From Isoetes taiwanensis (Eukaryota > Streptophyta > Lycopodiopsida > Isoetales > Isoetaceae): a stretch of 64,000 nt of DNA. The stretch's first letter is position 1. Each line of letters opens with the position of its first letter. The stretch spans positions 62,001-126,000 of the forward strand of contig JAJEKV010000131.1 of the NCBI GenBank assembly GCA_021234155.1. Direction: 5' to 3'. Under the pieces are notes generated by a model, which was not told where the DNA came from, searched no databases, and worked only from the letters and a program-made list of their open reading frames with translations. Shown piece after piece: positions 1 through 11,041 of the stretch. Both the position numbers and the translations under genes were made by a program.

Positions 1-290
1 AGCCCTGCTTAACACCAACTGTACTTTCTACTTTGTGGCTCTGATCAAAGGGAAAGGCGAGCTCAACAAGAACCTGCTGATAGAGACATGCCACTGCTTC
101 CCGCAACTCCAATGGTATAGCTATAGCCTCTAACCTAGTTTGCAATTTGTCTCTATGTACTCTGTCAAACGCCTTTGACAGATCCATAAAGGCACAATAC
201 ACCTTATTTCCTCTTCCCTTAGCGCTTTCTGTGATCACCCGCAAGGTAACAAGATGATCAACTTTGCCAAATAAGTAAATGGGTCATTCA
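1..290 (-). mobile_element. LINE reverse transcriptase fragment, cut by the window edge
   Basis: Read on the minus strand, this stretch encodes part of a non-LTR reverse transcriptase. The catalytic motif A region reads FMDLSKAFDRVHRDKL, and about 45 residues later the motif B start reads VGVKQG, right at the window edge. The frame stays open from about position 290 to 1. The YADD motif would lie outside the window. The motifs identify a LINE RT domain; the family cannot be named. It resembles the RT at 59.4-60.0 kb (shared VGVKQG spacing) more than the one at 10 kb (GVRQGCPLAP). Confidence 0.85.
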
Positions 291-399
291 AACTTAAATC
301 CTCTTCATCATAAACTCCTTCAGGAACTAAAGGGGCAAAACAAACTGCTGCAATATATACAGGTGAGGCACCTCCTTTTATTTTAATCCACACAAAGGC

Positions 400-735
400 T
401 TTTCATCTTGCAGCAGGGTGGTTGCGTTGGACTATCTGGAAAACACGAAGACTGGTAATCTGTAAAGGTTTGGATGTGGCAGATAACCGCGTTCTCCAAG
501 AAGCTCAAGGTCGCATTGCTAAGTCGTACCAATGTTCTTCACTTGCTCCTCGTAAGAGGCAATTAATCTTTGAGGAGTATTTGGATGTGCGCTCTTATGC
601 TTAGGCAGGTTGTTTCATTCAGTGGGTCTCTGCTTATCCGCTGAGTTATTCCTGTCTTTGCACTTGTATTTGATTCTTTGATTAAATAAAGTCTGACGTC
701 CTTCAACAAAAAAAAAAAAAAAAAAAAAAAAAAAA
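400..735 (+). mobile_element. Retroposon 3' end with poly(A) tail
   Basis: A 60-codon open stretch (422-604) is followed by an untranslated tail, a polyadenylation signal AATAAA at 685-690 and an uninterrupted A tract at 708-735. Signal plus tail in this order marks the 3' end of a reverse-transcribed insertion on the plus strand. The peptide contains LRWTIWKTRR, which resembles the tryptophan-rich C-terminus of plant LINE ORF2 proteins, but this is weak. It could instead be a processed copy of a cellular mRNA. Confidence 0.55.
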
Positions 736-797
736 CATACACTAGTTGTGTCTACTAGCCCTAACAACTATAATATTCTTGCAAACATGTTTTCGTG

Positions 798-1039
798 CAA
801 AGCAAGCTATCCCACCAAAGCCTCTCCCTTTAGCTCCTCTTTTCTCATTCCATAATGTATGCACTTTCTCAAAGCCATTAATCTCTCCAATTAGCACCTT
901 CGTGTTCCCAAATTTCTACAAAGCAAGCTATCCCACCAAAGCCTCTCCCTTTAGCTCCTCTTTTCTCATTCCATAATGTATGCACTTTCTCAAAGCCATT
1001 AATCTCTCCAATTAGCACCTTCGTGTTCCCAAATTTCTA
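798..1039. repeat. 121-bp tandem duplication
   Basis: Two nearly identical 121-bp units lie head to tail (798-918 and 919-1039), beginning CAAAGCAAGCTATCCCACCA. The high identity suggests a recent duplication. The minus strand has short open stretches here and next to it (1085-1350), but stops break them. Confidence 0.95.
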
Positions 1040-1154
1040 CAAAAATAATCAAAATCTTTTACTGCTTCTTGAACAGTGATCAACTTTCTGCAGCTAAGAC
1101 TATGGATGTTCCGTATGCCAAACCTAAGGGTCTTGAGTTCCTAGAAGCGATCTC

Positions 1155-1324
1155 GCACTATAACTCTACCGCCCTGGATATATGCATGTTTGCCCATTGC
1201 TTTAAGTTCCTTCACCTCAGTCAATAAACTCTGCAATTCGCACTATAACTCTACCGCCCTAGATATATGCATGTTTACCCATTGCTTTAAGTTCCTTCAC
1301 CTCAGTCAATAAACTCTGCAATTC
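1155..1324. repeat. 85-bp tandem duplication
   Basis: Two 85-bp units (1155-1239, 1240-1324) differ at only a few bases. On the minus strand each unit encodes the same peptide (LLTEVKELKAMGKHAYI...), and one copy has a stop where the other has CAG (Gln). The underlying sequence therefore looks like a decayed coding region, possibly LINE-derived, that was duplicated. Confidence 0.93.
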
Positions 1325-1349
1325 CATTTGCTGCTTGGGACTTAGATCC

Positions 1350-2990
1350 TCTTATCCATAGTTTTTGCCCTTTTAAAGCACTTCTATTATGCAAGACTCT
1401 ATTTCGAGCTTCCACATCTCGAAAGCGCATGATTATAGGCCTAGGCAGCGTATAAGAAACTTTACCAGAAACTTATTGCAGCGGCCTTGCGAACAACTTG
1501 CTTTTGTATCTTGTGAGTTAGCTTTAAATCATCTCTACAATTTCCTCTTTTTCCATCTCACATTTTCGAGTGTTTCGACCATGTTCTAAAGGTAACCCAC
1601 TTAGCCATTTGAGCTTGGAAGAGGAGTTAGGCTACTTTGGCAGGTCGAAGGCAAAATGAGTACTGGTAGGAGGATTAAGATGTAGCCTCCAATTCTATGT
1701 ATATCCAAAAGATTAAGCACAAGATGCATAGGGGTTGCCCTTTACAAATTCAAGGCTTCTAGACTCCAGGCTAATTGGAAAGGCTCTTGCTAGAATAAAG
1801 TCCACAGCTGAGGATTCGGAGTTGTCTACAAACAATAGAATCAATGGCTCCTCTATAAAACATAAAAACAGGGTAAAAGATATTCTGTCGCATCCGCCTA
1901 TCACGCTTCAACACATGGCAAGAATTCTTTTAAAGAATGTTGAATGAAAATCAAGTCACGGAGGTCTAATAGTTTTACTCAGCGTTCTCCTCTTGAGCGA
2001 CGGTTTCAACAGACAATCTGCACTTTTACCTTGCATTCTCTCCACTTTCACCCTACAATCTATAATTTTACCTTCCATTCTCTCCAATTTCACCATGCAG
2101 AATATCTTTCACCCTGTTTCCACCTCGAAATTCACCCTGTTTCCACCTCGAAATTCAGACCGGGGTGTGGTTCTTGTATACATAGATATGGGCAAGTGGA
2201 GCTTTCTGCGTCAAACAGCTTATACTTATTTACATTCGTTTGTACTTTCACATTCTAGCTTCTTAGGATATCAACATTATCAACATGATTCAACGTTCGA
2301 ACCCTAACAAAACCCTGCCAAACACACCCTCAACGTCAAATTAATTACATACTAAGGTGTGAATATTTGCCTTAAAAGTGGCAAACATTGCAAGGTTCTC
2401 TTGCAGTTAAAGCGTACCAACGTAATAGACTCCTCAATTAGGATCACATTTTCCGTACCCAATGATGGACAGTGCTAAATTATACAAAGAATTAGCTGGT
2501 CATGCAGAAATAATCAGCATGCCTTTCTGGAAAGACATAGGTTTACGAATCGGCCAATTAAAGCAAGTCCCCAGTGGCACTCTTCTCGCAATCATAAAAG
2601 CGCCTTTGATGAAATGACATAGCTGCAAGGATGGTTAACAGCAAGCGCAAGAAATGCAAAGACAGGAAAGCTTCTTAAATTGTGTGAATGTAAGTCAGTC
2701 TTGTCCAGTAAGTTATTTTTCACACCATATTATGAGCTTCATTTCCAACTTTCCTACTAAATTTAGACATGGCCTGCCTTCAGCTGTTATTATTTTGTGC
2801 TTAGGCCTTGTTCCCAAATGCACTGGAAGCATAAGTCCTTACTACTTCTCTTTCCTCATCCTTGTACCTTTGAATTTAATCAAACAGTTCAGTGTCACTT
2901 CCCGCATCCAATCAATACAAGCATGAACATTAAAGGCTGCACATAATAAGAAGTCAAACTCTGTTATGCACTTCGTATACTCTGCACATC
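1350..2990. other. No recognisable gene
   Basis: Only short overlapping open frames on both strands, with no recognised domain. There is a low-complexity pyrimidine-rich stretch near 2020-2160 with partly repeated phrases such as CACCCTGTTTCCACCTCGAAATTC, present twice at about 2110-2158. Nothing else is supported. Confidence 0.5.
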
Positions 2991-2991
2991 T

Positions 2992-4210
2992 TCAATCTAC
3001 TGACAGGCACAATGACCATGCTTTAGCAGTTCTCTGTTTCTTTATATACACTGTCCTTAGTCCAGCTTTGCAGTACCCATCAATGAGGATGCTGTAGGCA
3101 ATGACATCAAGGGCGCAACCTCTTTTAGATGCCTCCTGGACAAGATCTCGGGCTTCTTCAACTTTTCCAGCCTTACAAAGACCATCCAAAAGTGCACCAT
3201 ACATCACAATATCAGAAATGCAGCCTCACTCTGTTGCCCCTTTTAACACCATAGAAGCATCATCAAGAAATCCAGCCTTACAAAAAGCATTTAAAACAAT
3301 GGTATACCTGAAGACCTATGGCAAGCAACCTTTTTTAGCCATTGTTTGGAGAACACTGCAAGCTTCAAAAAGTCCATCTGCCTGGCCCATTCAGATATGA
3401 GTCATAAGTTACAACAGTTGGAACACACTTATTTGCAGACATGTCCCCCAAAAGCTTCTTAGCCTTGTCCATCTGGTGAGTCTTGCAAAGACCATTCATA
3501 ATAGAGTCATACGTAAAAGCATTCAGTGAGCTTTTGAACCATTTCCTCAAAAACTTTATATGCTTCTGTGACTTAAATAGCCTTACACATGCCATCCATA
3601 AAAGTGCTATAAGTTACAACATCTACACCCTCTGGATACCATCTCATCAAAAAGTTTTTGGGCAGCACCTACATTTCCAGATTTGCATAGTCCATCCAAT
3701 ACGATACTATATGTGATAATATCTGGATTTACACCCATTCCTATGAAAAATTTTTGAGCTTCATTTACTTGACTAGAAGTCCATTAAGATAGCTATTATA
3801 AGTGACTATGTCTGGCACACAACCACATTCACCCAGCTGTTCAAAGAGCTTTCGTGCCTCATCAATTTTATTGAATCTACACAGACCATTTAGAAGGGAT
3901 TTATAAGTTATAGCATTGGGTGCACAACCACATTTACACATCTCATCAAATATTTCATAAGCCTTGTCCAAGTTGCCTGCTCTAGCAAAACCATTGATGA
4001 GAGAGGTGTAAGTCACAACAGTGGGCTTGCACCCTGTCTTCCTCATTTCCTCTAGTAATTCATAACCTGAGGTTAATTTGTCTGTCTTGCAGTATCCATC
4101 AAGCAGAGTATTGTATACTACCACATCAGGGGGACATTTTACTGTTCCCATTTCTAAGAACAAATGTGCAGCCCTATCAATTTCACCTACTTTGCAAAAT
4201 AACAACTTAA
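2992..4210 (-). pseudogene. P-class pentatricopeptide repeat (PPR) pseudogene
   Basis: The minus strand encodes a run of 35-residue P-class PPR repeats. Typical phrases are PDVVVYNTLLDGYCK, PTVVTYTSLINGFARAG and PNAITYKSLLNGLCR. P-class PPR proteins are helical-repeat RNA-binding proteins that act in mitochondria or plastids. The first four to five repeats (4200-3780) are in one frame. Below that the repeats continue in other frames (PDIITYSIVLDGLCK near 3700, FTYDSIMNGLCK near 3490, LDVIAYSILIDGYCKAG near 3110), with at least four frameshifts or stops. No start codon or targeting peptide is seen at the 5' end. It is probably an inactive fragment; small introns could explain some breaks but not all. 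Confidence 0.88.
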
Positions 4211-4247
4211 CTACTCTGAAAATGAAAACAGAAGGAAAATGATAGCT

Positions 4248-4361
4248 GGAAACGTTACATAAAGGGGCAACCCGAGGCGACACTCAGAAACATTACACAA
4301 AAGGCCAACCCGAGGCGACACTCAGAAACATTACACAAAAGGCCAACCTCGAATGGTTTGC
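4248..4361. repeat. 38-bp tandem repeat, three units
   Basis: Three units of about 38 bp start at 4248, 4286 and 4324. Each contains GAAACATTACACAAAAGGCCAACC with small differences in the first copy. They lie just beyond the 5' end of the PPR remnant. Confidence 0.9.
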
Positions 4362-4575
4362 CACATCAATTGTATATGCTTACCAAAATATAAGCAAGAT
4401 CCTACAAAAACAGCTCACAACTACATCTATACAAAAAGCAACTTTTCTACAAGAAGCTCCCCCAAACTCTGACAAGTATTGTCAATCCATTTGAAGTGTT
4501 CCTCCTTTTATCTGTAAACAAAGATCCACAATATTTAGAGATCCCAAGCAACATCTTTTGTTTTGCATTATTACA

Positions 4576-5849
4576 TTAATTATTCCTTACCGCGGTCATG
4601 AGCTCATTGGCATTCTCCTCATTGAAACCTAGGGCTGCAAGTACCTGTTGTCCAGCGGAGCCCTTCTGGTTCCATAATCCAAGAAGCAACAACGTCGCTG
4701 TTACCTCACCTTTGCAACCTGAAAGTGAAGAACTAGTTTCATAATCAAACAATTGAATCTAAAACTTTCTCTCATGATTCATTAACCAATTTACTCTGAC
4801 AAATTTCGTCATAAATGGTTCAAACTTCAGGCCGCTACATCTGGCAACACAGATTAATTAATGACAGATAGACTGGACAATCTAATGACATTAGAGGAAC
4901 ATTTCAATTTATACCCTTTGACATGTCCTATAGATGAAGCTAGAAAAAAATCTGCACATTACCAATCTTTTTATGTTCACTAACAGCCCAGTCGAGCGCT
5001 TTCTGTGCAGGCTCAGTAAGGGGTGGATGCTCAGGACTAAAAAAGTACATATCAGCCTTTCCAAGCACTCTAATAATCTCTTCCCGGACTCTAAACATAG
5101 TGACACCATTAGCCCGCAAATAACGTGCAGCATAGCTTGTGCCTGAGAAGGTATTCCCAACAGATCAGTCTCAAATCAGGCATTTTAAACTATAAGCTTC
5201 CACTTCGTGAAAACACCCAATTTTGGCACGAATATTTTCCAGGGAAGTGAATTTACCTTCAGTAAGCATCCCCATCAGTAATGCCTCAGTTCCAGTGGTT
5301 GGATATTTCAACTTGCGTGCTTCTAATTCAGCCATGCTAAATGACTTGATAGCTCTTGCAGACCATCTATCAGCGAAATCATTTTATTTATCAGTTGGTC
5401 ACAACTAGTAAAAACTTAATAAGTATATCTATTACCTAATGCATCTGCCTTAAAGGTGGAACTACTCACTTGGCTTGACCACCTTGAAGAATCGATTCTG
5501 GATTCCTACGGAGATAGAGCAACACCAACAAACCAAATTAGTAGCTTGCTCCCCTGCCCAAATTACATAACACAAGGATAAGAACCACATACGCAGTAGG
5601 AAGGACCATGGCAACAATGCGGGACAGTCGCAGAGAGCGATTCTCGACATTTGAAGCTGTCAAGGAAAGAGATGGGAATGGGAAACCTAGCAACTGACTC
5701 CTCCCAAAACCAGCTGACCTCGCATTTCCATGTCTGATGCGAGCTGACGAAGACGAGGTGAATGTGGAAAATTGGAATGGAGAATTCGAAAGCAGGGAGA
5801 CAGCTTCAACCTTGATGCCATGGCAGGCAAGCGAGGCCGCCATATCCAT
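4576..5849 (-). CDS. CLPT: CLPT, plastid Clp protease accessory protein, five exons
   Basis: Exons 5849-5593, 5505-5470, 5366-5257, 5142-4963 and 4718-4576 join with consistent phases through GT-AG introns into 241 codons, ending NELMTAVRNN. The length matches CLPT1/CLPT2 of flowering plants. The N-terminus is rich in Ser/Arg and poor in acid residues, as expected for a chloroplast transit peptide. The mature part has family hallmarks: KWSARAIKSF, ELEARKLKYPTTGTEALLMG, GKADMYFFSPEHPPLTE and the final LLLLGLWNQKGSAGQQVLAALGF. Together these form the double Clp-N-like domain. CLPT proteins bind the ClpP/R ring of the stromal Clp protease and help assemble or stabilise it. The start at 5849 has a second in-frame Met two codons later. 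No frameshift or stop is seen, so the gene looks functional. Symbol is by family; CLPT1 versus CLPT2 cannot be decided. Confidence 0.93.
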
Positions 5850-5936
5850 AGCTCCAGCTCCTCGGTTTTAGGGTTTGCAGGTAGAAAAGATTCGATTCGA
5901 ATACTTATCAGTGCTCGGATTTGAAGGTCTAATTTT

Positions 5937-6050
5937 TGGGTTGCCCCTAGGGGGGCAAACCCTTGTTTATGTGCGGTATAGAATATCCCTAGGATATGCT
6001 GGTGACTGCTACAAACCTATTCTTCCCTGTAAATTCTCGGTCACCTGCGT
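5937..6050 (+). repeat. Dispersed repeat starting with a palindrome (copy 1)
   Basis: It begins with GGGTTGCCCCTAGGGGGGCAA, nearly a perfect palindrome, and continues through GGATATGCTGGTGACTGCT and TGTAAATTCTCGGTCA. The same order of blocks recurs at 17,424-17,560. It is an interspersed repeat of unknown class lying just upstream of CLPT on the other strand. Confidence 0.8.
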
Positions 6051-7340
6051 TCTGGATCAGGGATGCTTGAACCGGCTAATTGAGAAGACAGACGAAGCTC
6101 CAATCTTGCATTCCTTATTTCTGTGTGTGCCACAGGCTTTTGGTGTTACATGTTACAGCTCCCTAAAGATTGCAGTTTTGGAGCTTTGAGCTCCTCATTT
6201 TGTCGTTTTGTTAAATATGAAATGTTGAATGCCCGCACCCTAAAACTAAACAGTGCCTTGTGTGGGTGAATGCGTGATTGGATTCTTGAAATTTCTGGTA
6301 AAAAGCCTTGTTGACTCCAGGAGAACATTGGCTCGTGGTCGTCGACCATCTTAGAATTTGCGAGGGTTTGACTAGAACTATGCCATGCGGGGTTTCTCCA
6401 TCTTAAGCTGAAAATTCCACGATGCATTACCAAGTGTCCATCATTCTTTGTAGCTTTTGAGAAGCTAACTATGCCTTCTATATCCACGATGGGTATGCGG
6501 GAAATTGGGGCTAGCGAAATATGCTTGGCCCTAGAAAGATTCTATGAAGTAGTCTTGCGATTCAGTGCATGTTTTTCCATTTTCTCATTCGATGCATTAG
6601 AAAAAAATTGTATACAATGAGCCCCGTTGATCCCGAGGAATTGGGGAAGTCCGGGTTTCATTCATTTTGGGGCAACCCAAGAACAAATTTCAATGCATAG
6701 AATGAAGCCATGGAACTTCATGCAAGGTGAGACTTTTGCACTCATTGTTGCTTCTTTCCGGTTGTTTTGCTAACTCTACTATAAACAGGGATGAACTTGG
6801 ATCGACATTCCGGATATTTACATTGTTGTTTCAGAATTGGTGGTTTACTCTTGAAGAGCTTCTCTTTTTACTAGACCGGATATTTTCCAATTTTGCAAAC
6901 CATTTGGCGACTCAAACCACCAAGCACTTTGTGGAAATGGGGTGAGAACGACCTTTTTGCCTCTTAGCTTCAAACACGACAACACCACGGATGGCAACAT
7001 CCCTTTCCTTGGTTCTTCTTTGTAAGTTCATATTTGATATTTCCTTTTATTTGCTTCATTCGCTTCATAATTGATCTTCCCTTCAATCCCTTTTCACTTG
7101 GTTCATTCGCAGTGCACATGTCTGCAACATATCGCTTGGACATCCAACATATCGCTTGGACATCCTGGGAAACATGTACATAGTTCCCACATGCATAATA
7201 GGCATTATGGCAAAGTTTTGGAGTTCAGCTATGCATTCTAGCTATGTAGCCTTGGAGTTCAGTGATGCATTCTGGCTATGGCGGCTTCTGGGCCTTTGCA
7301 ATTTGGCAGTATGGCAGGCAGTGTTACTTTCTTCTCTTTT
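6050..7340. other. No recognisable gene
   Basis: Short open frames on both strands show no known domain. A small direct duplication, ACATATCGCTTGGACATCC, occurs twice at 7127-7163. Otherwise nothing supportable. Confidence 0.5.
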
Positions 7341-7738
7341 TTTTTTTTTTTTTTTTTTTGAAGGTGAGAGATGTTTTTTCCATTAATTAATTAAAGCCAT
7401 ACAGTAGTCTTACTAATGGGAGTAAAAGCTTCCACATTAGCATAGTGTTTAGTATAGTGATCCAAAAAGAGATTAGTAGTTGCATGTAATTAGCAACCAC
7501 TTCAAAAAAATAGCAACAGACAAGGAAGATAAATGAAATGTATATAGAATTCTGCTTTGCCCCCTATGAGAGAGCTCCAATAGATCTTGACCGAGATGCC
7601 AAGCAATGAGATCCAAAAAAACCTGCAAGAAGAACATGGACTTCCAAGTACCAGAGACTAATGTTAATCAAAGTAGACATATTATTGAGCATCAGCAGAT
7701 TTAAGTGGTTCATAATTTTAGGCTAATGTATGGAAGGA

Positions 7739-7803
7739 GGGATGACATGTGAAGTGGATCAGAAGAAAAAAGGGATGACATGTGAAGTGGATCAGAAGAA
7801 AAT
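7739..7803. repeat. 33-bp tandem duplication
   Basis: GATGACATGTGAAGTGGATC with its flank is present twice with a 33-bp period, just after the stop codon of the open stretch 7811-8280. Confidence 0.9.
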
Positions 7804-7810
7804 TGCAGAC

Positions 7811-8280
7811 TCATTGGTGCATGACCTGGTCAAAAATTCTGTTGTACACCCAGTAGAAGCCCTTGTCTGTTCCAAATTTGTAGCTGCTGTGTTCAGATCC
7901 ATTTTCCATGAACAAGTGGTGGCTGTCCTCCTTACCCATCAAGATCAGCAAGGTACCATAAAGATCTGCTAGCATCTTATGGGAGTAATACAACTCTCTG
8001 TATCTGCTCAACTGCCTATCCGTCAAGGAATAGTGATACATAAACAGGAAGTTGAATAGACAGTACATCTGCACAACCTCCCTGCAATACATTTTAGCCC
8101 AAGATTGTTCATTGCTATTCCTTCTGACCTCATATAATTTGATATCCTCATCTGATGCACCTGGCCCTGGTGGCTGCAGATCTGTAACCCCAGTGCTATT
8201 GTAGTACAGAGTTGCTTCGTGATAGCTCAGCATGGAGTCGAATTTATTTCTGCCCTCCCCTTTGAGAAATTCAAGATATT
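7811..8280 (-). CDS. Unrecognised 156-codon open stretch downstream of the LINE RT
   Basis: An uninterrupted minus-strand frame runs from about 8280 to a stop at 7811, starting near EYLEFLKGEGRNKFD and ending NRIFDQVMHQ. Composition is protein-like (many aromatic and charged residues, few Ser/Leu runs). I do not recognise the family. It overlaps the end of the LINE ORF2 frame, which stops at 8271. A pyrimidine-rich stretch followed by AG immediately precedes it on the minus strand, so it could be an exon of a captured host gene. Its position between RT and poly(A) tract makes it part of the transposed unit or a later insertion. Not RNase H: the expected acidic motifs are absent. Confidence 0.45.
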
Positions 8281-11041
8281 CTATTAAGAAGATCAGAGAA
8301 AGGAGCATTAGAATTGACAACATGCAAATTTGAAGCAAAAATATTAAAACCACTAAAGAAATTGCCAATGTGATCCCAGCTCCTGTCATAAGAGTCAGCA
8401 AATTTATTTCTGTGAGCAGTAACATAAGCTTCTAAGTCTAACTGGAAACTCAATCTTGATCCAGAAAGTTGAGAATTTCTTATGACCATAAATAATCCTA
8501 TTTCTGGATTTCCAAATATTCCAGAGAGCAGTGAACATGATAGTATTTTTAAAAGCATCATTGCTCTGAATGCACTGGAGCAAATTACCTGCATTGTTGA
8601 CATTGAAGTAGTGACCAAATTTACTATAAAACCAATTCCAGAAGGTCACCAAATTTGGACAGTTAAAAATATGCTGCAAGGTTTCATCATGGGAACAATT
8701 GGAATGACATGCTGGCACTATATTTGGGTTTCTCTTAGCTACAGAAACAAGGTTAGGAAGACTGTTTTGGGCAATCAACCAAATGAAGTAGTTAACTTTA
8801 GGAGGACAGTAAGAATTCCATGTATTCCTGAACAAAGTTTTACACTCAGCTGCAGAGATAGACCATTTAATGCCAGCTTTGACAGGAGTGGCCTTATAAT
8901 TAATTTTGGCATAGACCTTACTGACCTTGTATGTACTGATGCCATTGATTTTCCAAAGAAGACTGTTGTCACAATTATCAATATTAGTACAAAGAGCAAG
9001 GGTATTTTTGAAATGAAGAAAAATAGCTTTGTCTGTCGAGGTGCCATGAATTAGCCTCCTTAAATTTGTCCAGGTAATGAATTGCCCATTACTGTAAAGA
9101 TTCCTGACAGCAGTAATTCCATGGGAGCTCCACTTCCTATAAGTTTTTGGATGCTTCAAAGCCAAAATATTTCCATCACGGTCTTTGAACCCAGCAGACC
9201 AAAAGAGGGAAGATTGCATGTTATGCTCTTGTAAATCAGATTCCTCAAAGCAATGATGAATAGCATTCTAGGCTTTGATTAAGTTGTGCATAAGGGGAGA
9301 TGTGTTCTTACCTGGATGAATGTTGCAAAAAGCAGACTCAGGCAGAGAGTGTTTAATGGAAGGGTGCCCTTGAGGATATGAACATGAGATCCAATGTCTA
9401 ATGAATATGGAGGCCATTGAATTATTACCAGCCAGAGTTCTCCAGATGAACTTACCAGCTAATGCACAAGCTTGAAGATACAGATTTTTGCATCCTAATC
9501 CACCTTCACTTTTGGATCGAGTGAGAGTGTCCCAGTTGACAGAATGGTTTCCATTCCAAATAAAATTTCTAATAGTCTTCTCCAACTCATTATAGATAGA
9601 TTTAGGGGCCACCAAAGCAGAGGAGAAGTATATGTGAGATGCTGCCAGAACAGAATTAGCAATTAGAGTTCTACCTGCTAGGGAAAGAGTGTTTCTAAAA
9701 ATATTCAACTTTTTCCTTATTCTCTGCAGAATAGGATCCCATAAGCCATTTATATTAGGATTCAGAGACAGGGGCATACCAAGGAGCTTAGTAGCTTGCA
9801 TTTCATTCAACACTTTGATGCCACATAAGGAGTCTCGAGTGTACTTTTATTGATATTCAAATATATTCCAGAGGCAGCTGAAAATAAGTCAATGATACTT
9901 AGGAAGTTGGCAATATTATCAGGCTTGGAATCAAGGAAAGCAAACGTGTCATCTGCATATTGGGAGATAATTAAGCTGCCCTTGTTGTGAGGGAGATCAA
10001 GTCCTTTGATTTTGCCACATTCCTGATTAAAGTCACTGCCTTAGTTAACAAATCAGCCACCACTAAAAATAAATATGGAGCTAAAGGGCAACCCTGTCTG
10101 ACCCCTTTGGCAAGCTTGAAAAAATTGGATGGTGAGTCATTTATAAGAACAGAAGAGTTGGCCATAGAGTTTAGGCCAAAGATGAGGGAAATTATTTTAG
10201 AGTTGAAGCCAATTTTAGTCAAAGCAAACTCAAGGAAATTCCAGTTGACAGAATCAAAAGCCCTTTTGAAGTCCAGTTTGAGGAGCACACATTTCTGAGA
10301 GGAGACTTTGTTCCAATGCAATCCCTCCATAGCTGTAATATAATTGTCAAGAATAAATCTGTTTGGTAAGAAAGCAGATTGCTTGATATCAATGTGCTGT
10401 TGGAGAAAAGGCTTAACTCTGTTGGCAATGATCTTTGCACAAAGCTTGTAAGTAGAGTTAGTTAAAGAAATGGGTCTCCAATCAGAGAAAGAGGCAGGCT
10501 TATCAACTTTAGGAATTAGAGTGATGAAACCAGCAGAGATGGAGGAGTGTAGATGGTCTGCCCTCCAAAAACCATGGACAAGCTTCACAATATCCACCTT
10601 TAATAAATCCCAAAAGTGCAAATAAAATTCGGGTGGAATGCCATCAGGTCCTGGAGATTTCCCTTTGTTGAAGCTCATGAGAACTCTGTAAATTTCAAGC
10701 TCAGAGGGGAGAGCAGCTATTGAATCATCCATAAGGCTATGATTGTTTGGAATGATCTTGTTTATTAAAGAGGTGAACTCAGCACTCTTCAAGGAAACAT
10801 CAGGACAATCAGGCTTTTCACTGAAAAGAGAAGCATACTGATCATGAAAGTATTTCTTAATCTCAGAAGGGGTATCAATGTTACCATTCTCAGATTGGAC
10901 ATGCACAATGGAGTTATTTAACATCCTATTTTTGGCAGTCCTATAGAAAAATTTTGAGCTACCAATATCCGTTTCCTTATTATATTTGATTTTGCATCTG
11001 ATAGCATAGCTCTTGGCCTCGAGGTCAAGCGAGAAAATGTG
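8271..11041 (-). pseudogene. LINE ORF2 reverse transcriptase, frameshifted
   Basis: RT motifs in order on the minus strand: GKSPGPDGIPPEF (about 10,650), LIPKVDKPASFSDWRPISL (about 10,490), LKLDFKRAFDSVNW (motif A, about 10,270), GVRQGCPLAPYLF (motif B, about 10,095), QYADDTFAF (motif C, 9,945-9,970). The zinc-binding domain follows (NYFIWLIAQ, then a Cys/His cluster ending ETLQHIFNC at about 8,690). The frame changes near 10,025, near 9,810, near 9,260 and near 8,450, so it cannot make the full protein. The frame 11,509-9,971 is continuous across the 11,041 junction only by chance; its first 160 or so codons belong to the GC-rich block. Confidence 0.88.

Larger units (their letters stand above)
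7340..11041 (-). mobile_element. LINE, 3' half, with poly(A) end
   Basis: The minus strand carries the downstream half of a plant L1-type LINE. It has a reverse transcriptase, a C-terminal zinc-binding domain, a further open stretch (7811-8280) and a 3' end marked by a T tract at 7340-7361, which is the poly(A) tail read on the other strand. It stops abruptly at 11,041, inside the linker between endonuclease and RT, where a GC-rich block begins. The missing upstream half matches in type, strand and breakpoint the element at 47,736-51,312. Confidence 0.85.
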
